DNA of 64,000 nucleotides from positions 41,265,237-41,329,236 of the forward strand of contig NC_069126.1 in NCBI RefSeq assembly GCF_026914265.1, written 5' to 3'. Shown in pieces: positions 1 through 11,464 of this stretch (the stretch's first letter is position 1; each line of letters starts with the position of its first letter). The notes below the pieces were generated by a model. That model was not told where the DNA came from. It did no database searches and saw nothing but the letters and a program-made list of their open reading frames with translations. A program made the position numbers and the translations under genes. Origin of the DNA: Mya arenaria. Taxonomy: Eukaryota; Mollusca; Bivalvia; Myida; Myidae.

Positions 1-480
1 AGCCTATCGGCTTCCAATGATTACCACTTCTAATCGCTAAGACTAGCAGTTTTACAATTTAACAGATATGACGTCATTATTTGGTTCCCTGCTTGCAGAG
101 AGTACGTTGCAATTTAACTCAGCAAAAACATACTGTGTACAATGATAAAAAGGAATCGCTCGCTTTGCTAGATCCGCCAATCATTTTAATCATTAAGAGT
201 TAACACAATATGTTCTAACTATAACGTAAAGAAATAATGGAAACATTTTGATTAATTTTGTACCGATATTTAGTACTTAATACAGGTGTTGTAGCGTTGC
301 TCTCCTAAGGATATATAAACACATCTTAACTAAATTGTCTCTCAAGAGGCGATAATCGAATGTGCAATATATGTCTAAGAGTTTAATCAGTAAACTCCTT
401 AAGGTTTCAATTGCATAACAAACTGAATGCCCTTCTTCTTCTTATCTATCTAAAGGAATACTTTCATTTGTACAAGTCAC
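1..480. other. No gene recognised; 5' flank of Ig pseudogene
   Basis: AT-rich sequence with no exon, RNA gene or repeat that I can recognise. It lies just upstream of the plus-strand Ig-receptor relic. Confidence 0.4.
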
Positions 481-1606
481 ATGCTATTACCTAGAATGTT
501 ATGTATACTCGGAATCATTTTCATTCTTTTCCCTTTTGTTAACCACAACTATTTCTGCTCTGTTTGGGTACATCTGTGGAGCCAGGAACCAGAATGGAAC
601 AATATCAGTGATAGGACCAGCGTTTATGAACAGAGAGATGACAGTGAAAGCAACACCGTTCTACCCTTGGTGTTGTGACGTAGAATGGAGACACAAAAAG
701 TAAGACACACATTTTCAAACAATGAATGGGCTACATGTTAAAATATATTTTAGGATGGGTCATTCTTTTTTTAAATTGAACGCGCTAGTTGAATAAAACA
801 GATCTGAGTTCTACGCCGGATGTTCAACACTAAGAACAGACATAATATCATTAATTATGAAAGGTAAATATCGAAGCCAATGTCAAGGTGTTAATTTAAT
901 ATCATTTTTCACACTTATTTCTATCAAAAATAAATTAGTGGATTTTTGTTTCCTCTTTGTTTTTTTATTTGGGTTTCTCCTAATTCAAATGAAGGTATTT
1001 TAATTTGGCCTAACGCTTTGTTAGAACTGAACATGCATTTTGATATCAATAAAAATAAAGTAGATAAACCTGTTGTTGTAATAATAACTGTTATTTCACT
1101 TGTTCCTTATAATTTACATACATATGGATATGTCGTTATAAGCCCTGTTATTCGCGGCGCGGACGTCAAACTTGGATATTTTCCGTCTGATTATTCTATA
1201 CGACATCAAACAATAACTAGACGAACATGGAAGAAAAAACATCTATGACATACAGCTACGAGAATGTTCTTGCGAAGAGTAAATGGTTGCTGAACATTTT
1301 TAGATATTGACATTATTAAACTTTAACGGTCCAACGTCCGCTGACTTTAATACAACAAAATGTATTAAAGTTTATAGAGATTCCGACATATATTGCCAGA
1401 CTGAAAATGGAACAGAACCTGATCTAATATAACGTTTATTGTGACAGGATTCATTTGTTTTTAGTGAAAGCAAATGGAACAAAAGGATGTACCTTTTTAG
1501 AAACGTTTACTAACACATGACTGAACTGTCTAGACGGAATGTGACATGTCAGGTTTCTAATGCAGCCTTAACGAAATGCACGGTACTCTTTATAGCATAG
1601 GCAAAT
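481..1606 (+). pseudogene. Decayed Ig-receptor copy, exons D1-D3
   Basis: Plus-strand relic of the receptor family that fills the rest of the window. Around 481-690 a Met/Leu-rich leader is followed, after a frame shift, by LFGYICGAR and GTISVIGPAF. This matches the start of D1 in genes A, B and C. D1 resumes near 790-869 (RSEFYAG) and ends in an AAAG|GTAAAT donor. About 1126-1330 holds D2 (IRGADVKLGYFPSDYSI), which is fused directly into D3 (SADFNTTKCI, then DIYCQTENGTEP) through about 1606. The 3' end of D2, the intron and the 5' end of D3 are deleted. Several stops and shifts interrupt all three domains, and no D4, TM or tail follows. It is opposite in orientation to the main genes, so it marks an inversion or an independently placed copy. 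It is clearly dead. Confidence 0.85.
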
Positions 1607-1799
1607 AGTAGACACATCTTGACATGCCAAAATTCGTTATTCTGTGGGGGGTCAATATTTAATTTGATCGTGTTTAATATTGAATGTTAAACCGTTGTGC
1701 TTCAATTCAAGAGGAATGTAGCACACCTTTGCTTACAGTTCCAGTATTAAAGTAAATCTCATAGAAATAGTGAAGTATTTGATTTTAGTCGGGAAATTA

Positions 1800-1876
1800 G
1801 TCTAGTTGATTGATCGATCGATTAATTGATTGATTGATTGATTAATTAATTGATCGATTAATCAATCGATGTATTG
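1800..1876. repeat. TGAT/TTAA-type simple repeat
   Basis: Run of TGAT, CGAT and TTAAT units, readable directly in the sequence. Confidence 0.9.
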
Positions 1877-2194
1877 ATAGATAGAGCGTTTTTCAGTAGG
1901 CCCTGGGTCGTTTTGGACAACATTCTGGCTTAAATCAAGGCAACGTAAAGTTTCTGAAAGATAGAGGGAAATTGCCGGGTTTCAACTTCCTAAACCATGT
2001 TTAGATGCATTCGACCATCATGATTTTGACCAACTCACATGAAAAAATCTTAACTTGCTTAATCCTCTGAGTTTCCCCATTCCCCAGACGCCTTCTGGTG
2101 GAGTTAAATTGTAAACTGATATATCTTTTATGACTTGCGTTGCTGAAAATGCAATTTGTATTACTTCAGTTTCGTTTCTTATAATCACGTACTT

Positions 2195-2366
2195 ATGGTT
2201 TATAAGTCCGTGATAGTATGCCGCATTTGCAATTTTTGAATAACACTCCTTGACACACAAGGTGCATACAGGTATGTCACTGTCTTTAGGATCAAATAGT
2301 AGCACAATATAACATGTGCACAGTGACCAAAATGAGAATATTTTTCATATTTGAATATATCTCAAG
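2195..2366 (+). promoter_or_regulatory. Duplicated 5' flank of metallopeptidase-like gene
   Basis: This stretch reads AATAACACTCCTTGACACAC, then a conserved TAGTAGCACAATAT and CACAGTGACC, up to the ATG at 2367. The same blocks in the same order precede the first exons at 10794 and 62729. Conservation in three copies upstream of the same signal-peptide exon suggests promoter or 5' UTR. No TATA box was identified with certainty. Confidence 0.4.
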
Positions 2367-3544
2367 ATGGCAACAACACTTTTCGATATAATTCTCGTTG
2401 CTGTTATTTTCAGTGGTGAGTTGTAACTAGTTTACTGAACTTATCTGTATTATGTCTCTTACACACAAAAAAACATGATGACCATTGCTGTTGTTGATAT
2501 TTGTTTTGGGCAGATGTTGGATGTATTCCACCGCCGGTGCCAGAAAGACTTGAGTGGGACCCCGTCAGTGTTGTGATTTCAGTCAATTCGTAAGCACCTC
2601 TTCGTACACATACCTATTTAGCTGTTACATTTACTGGTAATAGACACCTTTTCGCCCTGGAAATGGAGGTTCTTCTTGAAAACTTGAGAGATACAAAATA
2701 TTTTCGAATGAAAATTAATCAGAATAAAGTAAGACCACTGATCTATGTTTTATAATGGATTTTTTTTTATAATATGTGCTTACTTTTAGAGCAAATTCAC
2801 GTGTCAAACTTCTAAGTAAATTCCAGTGTATAACATCAATAAATCTCCCACTTAAGAAATTTGAAAAAAAAAAACACTTTTAAATAAATATGTGAAAAAA
2901 GAGAAAATATATGCCAGTCATAGGTCGTAATTTAATTATATTAAAGATTTTGATATAATTATGTTATTTAAAGTCTCCATGTCGGACATAACTATATCGT
3001 TGTCAAATGATATTTTAGCGGGCTTAAAATATCTGTTTTTTACACTAAATAAATTGTTTATTCTGTCTTGAAAATCTTATATAAAAAGCAATAGTTTGAT
3101 TATAAAAGTTTGTCAGTGTGAAAAATTAGTGAATAAAAGACCAATTGCTTGTGAACTGTTTTTATGCTAGAGTAAGATTATTGTAGGTCCACATTTAAAC
3201 ACCGCAGGTCAGAAGTATGGCTAGTGAGAATGATGGTTTTAAAGACCTTCTTATCATCGTACTTATCCTTAGGTCACATTTTAGGTTTAAAATATCTGTT
3301 TCTAGACGTGGTCAATTAAGATAAAGTTCATTTGATTTTGTTCGTCAAAAAATTATATCATTTTGTGACACTCATTCTTGACCTTCCTGTTTTTTTTTCA
3401 TACATTCGTATAAAACAATATATTAGGGAAAAATTGAGTTGTATACCATCTTCCGGCGACGATTACATGGGCCACAATCTCTGACGTTTTAGACTCAGAC
3501 TAAAAAGGCGAATTATAAAGTAAGCCACTCGTGAAATGTGACTT

Positions 3545-3850
3545 TTGGTGCTCACTCGGTGAAAATATAAAGGATAATTGTTTTTTTCTTAATGTTATAT
3601 CGTGATATATATCACCGAGTGAGCTACAAAAGCTGTTCTTCAGGTTAAATATATTGCAATCTTACACTGAAACAAACATTAATTTTGGTTTATTATATGC
3701 CTTAAAAGGATAATAAATGAAAATTAATTGCAGTTTTTCAAAAATGCGAACAAATTTGTATGCGAACGAAGCGTTATTTCGGAAATGACATCGTTTAAAT
3801 TGTTTCCCTGCCCCGTGCTCGCTGACGTTTGATTTGAAAACTAGCACGTC
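3545..3850. repeat. Dispersed repeat with hairpin, in intron 2 of pseudogene
   Basis: GCTCACTCGGTGA and TCACCGAGTGAGC form an inverted repeat at about 3550-3625. The following 190 bp (from TTACACTGAAACAAACATTA) recur in diverged form at 6135-6330 and weakly near 8395-8470. The class is probably a non-autonomous DNA element, but ends and target duplication are not resolved. Confidence 0.45.
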
Positions 3851-4379
3851 TATAATAAACTAATACCTTAACTCAAAACAAATAAAATTATCCTCTAAAT
3901 ATCATCCTCTCAGGTTTGTGTTAATTTGTAGCTTTGGTAAGACATTAAAACAAAACATCAATTGAACTGAAAGTGTCATTTAATGATTACAATGACGATA
4001 ATTAAACATCTGAATAAACTTGCAGGAAAACATCAAAGTAGTGTATAATTGAAACAAAGTTCCTGGTATTATTAATTTGCTGGCATCAACGTTTTGTTAC
4101 GAATGCATTATACTGCACCCATTAGGAAAAGTTGTGTGCACTGGAATTCGTTTAAGCTTTTATTTGGTGTCTCCAATCCAGGACAGACGAACATCCTACC
4201 CTACAACGGCTGTTACGTGCCTCCTACAAGACCCGGTATGTGAGCAAGAATGCCGTCAACTATAACGACCCTGGGGGCTACAGGATCAGGGTAGACGCCA
4301 CAACCCATGTCAGCGACCATGCCCTAGATACGGTATGACTAAAGTAATGTAAGTGTTTATGTCCAATATCCTGCGAAAG

Positions 4380-4790
4380 AATCGATCACCAATATGGCAA
4401 TCAATTAAGTAATCAATCAACCAAGCAATTTGTCAATCAGTCATACGTTTTCCATTCAAACAATCATTCACTCCCTCTTTTTACCAACTAACAAATCATG
4501 ACTAAAGTAAAGTGAGTGTTTGTCTCCCATATCCTGCAAAATAATGAATTTCAATAATTCATTTTTCATTCAATCAATCATTCATTCACTTATTGAACCA
4601 ACCAATTAATCAAGAAATAAATCAACAAATCAATTTATTGATCAATCAACTAATCATTTGTTTATCAATCATTCATGCATCCATTTATTAAATCAAGAAC
4701 TCACTCATTCTGCCGACACATAAGCCAACAAATATCAATTAACCAACACATCAATAAATTAACAACATTCATTAACCAACTAACCAATCA
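4380..4790. repeat. CAAT/CAAC-rich degenerate simple repeat
   Basis: Dense degenerate repeats of AATCAATCAACC and CATTCATTCA type fill the intron between exons 3 and 4 of the metallopeptidase pseudogene. Confidence 0.75.
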
Positions 4791-5670
4791 CTCTACTCCA
4801 GGGCGCTGAGATAATCCATCGTATGACGAGTCACATGTCGAGCGCCACATTCAACCGCCTAGCCTCCCATGCTACTGTCGGTATTTTCACATCCTGGGAG
4901 CATATAACTATCTTCACCGAGTATTACAGCGTCGACAACCCGGCCGGATGCTGTGAACAAGACTATACGTGTATATCCTGTATATTGTTTTAAACTATAA
5001 CCAAAAATATATACTAATACCCCGTACTAAATTTGATTTTGTGTCAGATTATGTAATCCCTCTATCCGCTATTTCAAGGTGGTTTATCGCTGAGAAACAC
5101 GAGTCTCATTCACACTCACTTGTTTTCATCATAATATAATCGATTTCCACTTTATGTAATACGTATGGCACATTATAACTCACGTAATTTTAAACTGTCA
5201 GGAATTGCATGTCTGAAACACGTGGCTTTAGTAAGAATCTCTTCTACGTGTAAACCCTCCCCGGCAGGTTGTGCAGGGCAGTGCAGGACGTCCTGTACGT
5301 TTGACTGCCGTAAGTTCTTCAAACTGGCTGGTGCCGGGGGCCAGTGGACCGGGATCCTTGATGACAACATTCTGTGTAACAGCGCGGATCCTTACTACGG
5401 CAAATCTAATATTCTCGTCCACGAGTTTGCTCACACGATTGATAAATATAGATCAGAGAAAACTAATTTTTCAATTATCCTCCAGTTTGTGGGGAAAATT
5501 TTAAGTTTAAAATTCGGTACTATTTCCGAGTTTTTTCGCCATTTCTCACCGATTTAAAAACCCATTTAAAATGAAATTTGGGCAGGACGTTTTATACAGG
5601 GAATAGTGCGTGAATATTTGCTCGATTATGAAGTCTGATATAAATCTCGCTCTTGTTTGATTATTGCGTA

Positions 5671-5775
5671 GGGACAACATGGGTGCTCTTTTGGGGCCGT
5701 GTTGGGAGTCGATCCCATGACATCATGAATAGAAGACGTTTACCTATTCCACTAGATCATTCTGGCCCATGTTGT
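5671..5775 (-). mobile_element. tRNA-like SINE head with short inverted flanks
   Basis: On the minus strand 5768-5693 starts GGGCC and ends GGCCC, like an acceptor stem. It has an A-box-like TCTAGTGGAATAGG and a B-box-like GGGATCGACTCCC. GACAACATGGG on the left and CCCATGTTGTC on the right form an inverted repeat around it. It sits in the intron before exon 6 of the decayed metallopeptidase. It is more likely a tRNA-derived SINE head than a working tRNA, because the T-arm is imperfect. Confidence 0.5.
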
Positions 5776-6134
5776 CAACGGGTTATCTCCCTTCTTTCAG
5801 ATAACAAACGCGTTTAACGCCGCTAAGGGAACCCATGTCTCTGCTCCAGGACAATACGCCATGCAGACGGAAGAGGAGTAGTTCGCCGTCGGAAGCAGCG
5901 TCTTCATGAACGCTGATCGCCTCGGGCCCGACACTAATGTGCACGGGGGATTGCAGATAAACACGTGCGTGCATGCTCTTACCATTTCAATTATACTTAT
6001 TCATGCCTGCTATACAAATTATGATATTTCATACATGCTGGATGTATACCTTTGGCAGTACTGTCGGTGCTTTGATTCGTACTAGACATCAGGTCCTATC
6101 AATCAGGCATGAATAATTAATATAATTGCGATGT

Positions 6135-6330
6135 TATACCGAAACAAACATTTTTTTCTTTTTAATATATGCTTAAAAAGGAAACAAAATGACAGTAAAT
6201 GATAGTTTGTGCAGAAAAGCCCACCAAATTGTATGCGAACGTCGTTTCGAAAATGACGTTTTTGAAATTGTGACCAAGCCCTGTGAGACGTTTGATTTTG
6301 AAGTGAGAGCGGGTTTAAATTTCTTAACAG
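6135..6330. repeat. Second copy of dispersed repeat (see 3545-3850)
   Basis: The segment from TATACCGAAACAAACATTTT through TGAGACGTTTGATTTTGAAG aligns with 3655-3845, with many substitutions. This places a second, older copy in the intron before the last exon of the pseudogene. Confidence 0.5.
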
Positions 6331-6765
6331 TAAAAATACATATGATAAGATATTTAATATTATCCCTCGCTCTACCGAATCGAAAAATTCGGTCTGGGGT
6401 TGTATTCACTATCGGCCTTAATTGAATCTAAGAACGATGTAGCTAATCGGATTGCTCTATATAAATAACGGTCCCATAGAGTGAATAGTGTCAATGATGT
6501 GTGACCATAAGATTGACTTAAGTTGTATATTGAATACGACCTAAGACCCAAAATACTGCATTGTTCTATGTGAGATGATATTTTATTTTATTTTGTACAT
6601 TCAATCGTTCAGCTAAATGTTAGCCGTTTATTTTTCACGCTTCGCTCGTTGGACAGCCATATAATTATGAGAAAGAACAATGTGAAAAATACTAATTCAA
6701 GGTACATCTCAGACTAATATTTTTAACGAGCTGCAGTTTAACACAATAGTTAAGAGTTATAGCCA

Positions 6766-7225
6766 CGTGCAACACGAAGTATGCCGGAAAGATGACCGCG
6801 ACATCACGCTGTAGTCTGTATTATATTCAGGTGCGAATCTACGGCGTGCAGCACGAAGTTCGTGAGTAAAACCAACATATATAACCACGGCATCACTATA
6901 TTCTATAGTACACGCACATGCGGTTCTTCGGCGTACAGCACTGAGTACGCCAGCAAGACCAACATATAAAACCACGGCATCACTATATTCTATAGTACAC
7001 GCAGATGCGGTTCTTCGGCGTGCAGCACTGGGTACGCAGCAAGACCAACATCTTTAATCACGACATCGTTATATTCTGTATGATATTCAGGTGCGGTTCA
7101 ACGGCGTGCAGCACGGAGTTAAAATTTAACGCCGGTAAGACCAACATCTATAACCACGACATTATTATATTCTGTATTATATTCAGGTGCGGTTCTACGG
7201 CGTGCAGCACGGAGACATAACCTAC
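6766..7225 (+). repeat. Tandem repeat built on the last metallopeptidase exon
   Basis: About four to five units of roughly 115 bp, each containing a version of TTCTACGGCGTGCAGCAC then AAGACCAACAT and ACCACG.CATCA.TATATTC. The GTGCGGTTCTACGGCGTGCA core is the 5' part of exon 7 (CGSTACSTE) of the metallopeptidase. The exon edge and adjoining intron were therefore multiplied in tandem. Units differ by substitutions and by an insertion near 7122. Confidence 0.8.
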
Positions 7226-7259
7226 AACCTATCACCGTGCGTCCGGATTTAACCCTTTA

Positions 7260-7750
7260 ACTAAGCACACTTATGAATTTGTTTGGAATTTAACAATGTG
7301 TTGTATTACAGTCATATGGTTCATTTTGTTTATGAACCCGTCAATTAAATTTAAATTTCGTCTGATTAAACGTTGCTGTTATTGCTGCTGCTCTTCGTGG
7401 TACGTATGCTGCTGCTGTTGTTCTTGTCTTCTTAGTATTGTGATAGCTGATTGTGTTTGGTTGTGTTAGATATAGTAAAATTGAAATAAACAGATTTGAG
7501 AGGAAGACTTCAGCATTAACACCGAATCATATCAAGTTCAATGAAGGCCATATATGTATGAATACCGATTTCAATCAAACATGTATTTCACTTGTGTACC
7601 ATTGTTAGGTGAAAAACAAGACTTATCTCTGACAGTGAATGTGGTTAACGTCCATTTATCATAAAACAAACTTTACAACTTGAACAATTATTTTCCTTCG
7701 ATGTTAATCCACATTTGTTTTGTTTTCACTTCAAACGATTCAAATATACA
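7260..7750. other. No gene recognised
   Basis: AT-rich sequence with a short GCTGCTG-rich patch near 7376-7425. No exon or RNA gene is supported. Confidence 0.4.
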
Positions 7751-8073
7751 TTCAGTAAATGGCGACAAGTGTTATTTGGTCAATGCATTCAGTAAATGGC
7801 GACAAGTGTTATTTGGTCAAAGCATGCAGTAAATGGCGACAAGTGTTATTTGGTCAAAGCATTCAGTAAATGGCGACAAGTGTAATTTGATCAATGCATT
7901 CAGTAAATGGCGACAAGTGTAATTTGGCCAATGCATTCAGTAAATGGCGACAAGTGTTATTTGGCCAATGCATTCAGTAAATGGCGACAAGTGCAATTTG
8001 GTCAATGCATTCAGTAAATGGCGACAAGTGTAATTTGGCCAATGCATTATGTAAATGGCGACAAGTGTAACAA
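7751..8073. repeat. 37-bp minisatellite, about 8.7 copies
   Basis: Units begin TTCAGTAAATGGCGACAAGT and recur every 37 bp (7751, 7788, 7825 and onward to about 8070), with small variants such as GTTATTTGGTC, GTAATTTGGCC and GTGCAATTTGG. Copies are very similar, so expansion is recent. Confidence 0.95.
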
Positions 8074-9030
8074 GAGATGTGTTTAATTCAGTTTCAGATC
8101 GTTATTTATTTCACGAGTAGCGAAACTGAAATCCACAAATATTTTTTTTTTTAATACTTGTCGGTGAATTATCATTTATTTTCACTGCTGTTGTTTTGCT
8201 CTTACAGAAGAAATGTAGCGTTCAATGATCAAAGCTGACATTTTTTTAAAATTATCATTATCACGATATCTACCACTCGTTTTTCCAATTAACGACAAAA
8301 ACAGTGACATATCTCTTATGTTGCAGTATAAAGAAAAAGACAATGGGTTCAAATTTCGGTGTAATATTAAAACCAATTCATTCGTAATCCAAAAATATAT
8401 TGTTTTTGTAATCACTCAGTGAAATAAATTTCGATCCTACACCGAAATAGAACAAATATGCTCTATTTATCATATGCTTTCCACAGTGTTTATTGAAATA
8501 TATGAAATTTAAGCCGTTGTGCTATCCAATCCAAACATCAACGCGCACACATTCTTATTCATCAGAGGTTTGATAATAATAAATCTATGGTACGCATGGC
8601 ACCATCACTCTGGTGTACGAGAATGCGCGCACATGGCAAGGTCCACAATACCTGTCGTAATACCCAAAGGATTTTTTGTAGTACTGACAGCTTGGTGCGA
8701 TTTTCTAATAAAACGCAGTTGAATTTCTTCTAATACCACGTTTAGGCATATGATAAAAAGGAAAATTGTTTGTACGTCGTGAACACCAAACGCGAACAAT
8801 AATATTCTCTCTATACATGAATGCAAAATTTAACGCACATGCTACAAGTCCATGCTGATACCTGTGTTGATGCCTTCCACCTCAGGATTTTGACAATGCT
8901 CCCTGAAAATAAATACGGTTTGCCTAGATTCACTGAGTATGCCTATATTCGACCCCGCCTTCTGGTGGAGTTCCATTGTAAACCGATATTTTTCACATGA
9001 CTTGTGTTACGGAAAATGACATTTGCAATA

Positions 9031-9911
9031 CAGTAAAACTGCGGTCGAACGAACAGGCGGTCGTTCGAGAACCGCCGTCCCTCGAGGTCGGAGCTTGGTC
9101 CCGAACATTTTCTCTTCTATTTTCATATAAAATATACTGACGCTGCATCGAAACCAAAATAAGTCAAAGAGTCGAGCACAATATCCGGTCCCAAATACAC
9201 AAATCATGCACAAAACCTTATGGCTCCCTTACTTATTATAAATTATGACTTCTAGTTTCATATAAAATATACTGACGCTGCATCGAAACCGAAATAAGTC
9301 GAGGAGTCGAGCACAAAATCCGGTCCCAAATACACAAATCATGCACAAAACCTTATGGCCCCCTTACTTATTATAAATTATGACTTCTAGTTTCATATAA
9401 AATATACTGACGCTGCATCGAAACCGAAATAAGTCGAGGAGTCGAGCACAATATCCGGTCCCAAATACACAAATCATGCACAAAACCTTATGGCTCCCTT
9501 ACTTATTATAAATTATGACTTTAAACAGTTTCGCGAGACAGACAAGATGCGCCAATCATCAATCCTTAATTTTGCGAAACTTAAATCTGACCAATGCCGT
9601 AATATGTACTGTCATACTTAAATGTTGCTTGTTTAGAAAATGTGCTCTTTGTAAAAATAAACGTAACTATTTATTTCTTTATAATTGTTTTTTTTTACAT
9701 TTAGTATAATACAGCCTTTGAACATATCAGCGATTTCCACTACGCAAACACATAATTGGTGTCGTAGTAAACATTCGGTTTGACGACTTCAAACTTAGAA
9801 TACACTAGTTCATAACAGACTGGAAAATTGAAACTCGGGTCGTTCGAAACATCGGTTCCCTCGAGGTTTCAGCTCGGACCCCGGCGTCCTCGAGAGATCG
9901 CAGTTTTACTG
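9031..9911. mobile_element. pogo/Tigger-like MITE, TA target duplication
   Basis: The termini CAGTAAAACTGCGGTC and GATCGCAGTTTTACTG are inverted repeats flanked by TA on both sides (9029-9030 and 9912-9913). CAGTAAAAC ends with a TA duplication are typical of pogo/Tigger elements of the Tc1/mariner group. Subterminal segments carry GTCGTTCGA and CCCTCGAGG motifs at both ends. No transposase frame is present, so it is non-autonomous. The paralogous sequence near 2150-2170 shows the unoccupied site. Confidence 0.75.
9121..9525. repeat. Three tandem 135-bp units inside the MITE
   Basis: Units at 9121-9255, 9256-9390 and 9391-9525 each start TTTCATATAAAATATACTGA and end in ATTATGACTT. They are nearly identical, which indicates local duplication within the element. 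Confidence 0.95.
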
Positions 9912-10308
9912 TATTTCAGTTTTGCTACATACATATATCGCAGCATCGTCGGATACCCCCGATACACACTACGCTATGCTTCATTGTGTACCGTGGGCAA
10001 TTTGGCTTGGAAAATCTCGTAATCATGAATAAATAATGAGGCAGTTACATTGGTACCAGATGCTTTACGGTTGAAAATATTTTGGCGATTGCCGATGTTG
10101 AACCGGGTCCGCCTTCTCAGTACAATAATATTTGACAGTAGTCAAGACCACATGGTCATGGATGATACTGACAATATAAAGTTATTGAACAATATTTAAG
10201 TGTAACATGCAAATTCATTGGAAAAAAGACTTGTCTATCCTGCCTAATGCATATTCATTTAAACGAGATTCTGTCGGTCAATTGTCCCACGGTATGTATG
10301 GAGTGTAA

Positions 10309-10589
10309 TGCACCAGTCAATTGTAACCACGCCCACCCCCACCCCCCCAGGTCCGGGAAATGGCGGGGACTTTGACTTTCGGTCCAGCCAACCCCGGGTA
10401 AAATCTCCGCCCTGCAGGGAAGGGAGTCCTAGGTAAGGCAAATTCCCCGCTATATTGTGCGCGAAGACAAAACCACCGCATTCACCCGGCACTGCGGGGC
10501 GACCTGGAAGGTCAAAACACGACCCATTTCCCCGGCTATCCCCGGTATACCCCCGGACCTGGGGGGCGTGGCTACAATTGACTGGTGCA
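10309..10589. mobile_element. GC-rich MITE with 25-bp TIRs, TAA duplication
   Basis: TGCACCAGTCAATTGTAACC at the left end and its near-exact inverted complement at the right end bound a 281-bp GC-rich core. TAA flanks both sides (10306-10308, 10590-10592), which suits the 3-bp target preference of PIF/Harbinger-type elements, although the superfamily is not proven. A partial relative lies at about 62354-62480. There is no coding capacity. Confidence 0.7.
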
Positions 10590-10793
10590 TAACAGAAGGA
10601 AGTACCGACGATGATATCTCAATTTAGAATAACACTCCTTGACAAACAAGGGGCAGACAGTGCACGTTCAAAATGTATGACAATGTGTGAAGGAGCATAT
10701 AGTAGCACAAGATAAAATGAAGTACACAGTGACCGAAATGATATTTATTATTCAAATTCATACTTCTCTCTTACATGAGTCGCGCCCTGCAAG

Positions 10794-10842
10794 ATGGCAA
10801 CAACACTTTTCGGTATCATTCTCGTTGCTGTTATTTTCAGTG
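10794..10842 (+). pseudogene. Orphan signal-peptide exon of metallopeptidase family
   Basis: MATTLF then GIILVAVIFS, nearly identical to exon 1 at 2367 and 62729, and preceded by the same 5' flank. The donor has become GTGTAT, and a dispersed repeat starts within about 10 bp. No exon 2 follows, so this is a dead 5' fragment. Confidence 0.85.
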
Positions 10843-10852
10843 GTGTATAAAT

Positions 10853-11462
10853 GACACAACAGAAATAACCAGGGCATTACCTGTAGCCTTGAAGTAACCA
10901 ATAACCTGTTAAGGAATCATGAAACTTAGTCGCTGTTTAAATTCCCAAATTCTACGTCAATCATGTAATACTTGGTTTGATGATGCTTAGATTTCAATAT
11001 TGTAATTGGGAAAAGTGTGAGGTCCCATAAACCCCCCGGTAGACTCGTGTTCCAGTGAAATAGTGTTCCACTGATCGGTCAAAGGCGGTAATCCCTTTAT
11101 TTATTGGTCAAGTAATTTGATGAGTGTGTGGTATGTATATGGTGTTTGTTTAACGTTTGTGCTATTTATATGTTAGTGTTTCTAGTTATTGGTCGATTTG
11201 GCCCTTGTCATGTGCCTCTAAAAAGGGTTTATTTTCTTAACGTGAAAACGTGAAAACACACACCGTTAATTTATTTGGTTAATATCTGGTCTGTCTGTGT
11301 TATTTGTGTTTGTGGTTTTTATAAATTTGTGTCTAGAGTTAACTGTCGTTTTGGCCCTTGCTTTGTGTCTCTAAAAAGGGTCTAGTTTTAAAATTTCGAA
11401 AGAAATGTTCATATTTAACAATATATCGCGAGTTATGTTTTCAACGTTTCTGCTTCTTAGGC
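10853..11462 (+). repeat. Dispersed repeat of unknown class, copy 1
   Basis: From ACACAACAGAAATAACCAGG to AACGTTTCTGCTTCT this region is the reverse complement of about 40497-41020, with moderate divergence. Inside is a partial tandem duplication: GGCCCTTG, then GTGCCTCTAAAAAGGGT near 11200 and GTGTCTCTAAAAAGGGT near 11370. There are no clear TIRs or coding frame. The 5' end abuts the broken exon at 10794. Confidence 0.65.
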
Positions 11463-11464
11463 AT

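Larger units (their letters stand above)
2367..7230 (+). pseudogene. Secreted HExxH metallopeptidase-like gene, decayed
   Basis: Seven exons can be followed. Exon 1 (2367-2415) is a signal peptide, MATTLF then IILVAVIFS. Exon 2 (2514-2589) reads VGCIPPPVPERLEWDPVS. Exon 3 (4182-4332) includes VNYNDPGGYRIRVDATTHVS. Exon 4 (4802-4970) includes IFTSWEHITIFTEYYS. Exon 5 (5268-about 5440) carries a Cys-rich segment, LDDNILCNSADPYYGKS, and LVHEFAHTI, the zinc-binding HExxH helix. Exon 6 (5801-5964) starts ITNAFNAAKG and holds the expected downstream Glu region, but an in-frame TAG stands where EYFAE is expected. Exon 7 begins near 7183 (CGSTACSTE) and soon stops. The donor after exon 5 is also lost. 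Exon phases otherwise join correctly. I recall similar uncharacterised secreted proteins in bivalves, but I know no named family or substrate. The copy at 62729 is its better-preserved paralogue. Confidence 0.7.
8940..10793 (+). other. Metallopeptidase 5' flank relic split by two MITEs
   Basis: CGCCTTCTGGTGGAGTT and TGTAAACCGATAT at 8960-9000 match 2090-2125. The match resumes after the 9031-9911 insertion (TATTTCAGTTTTGCT) and again at 10625-10790 (AATAACACTCCTTGACAAAC, CACAGTGACCGAAATGA). This is a second copy of the 5' region of the metallopeptidase gene, interrupted by two transposons and divergent DNA. Confidence 0.65.

Noticed and set aside
5165-5557. Continuous 130-residue frame containing HEFAH
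   Set aside because: Only 5268-about 5440 is exon. The flanking parts read through introns and match nothing in the family.
6189-6425. 78-residue frames on both strands around 6173-6425
   Set aside because: They fall in a dispersed repeat that also occurs at 3655-3845 with frame-breaking differences.
7751-8073. CRISPR-like array of regular repeats
   Set aside because: The 37-bp units are directly adjacent with no unique spacers, in eukaryotic DNA; it is a minisatellite.
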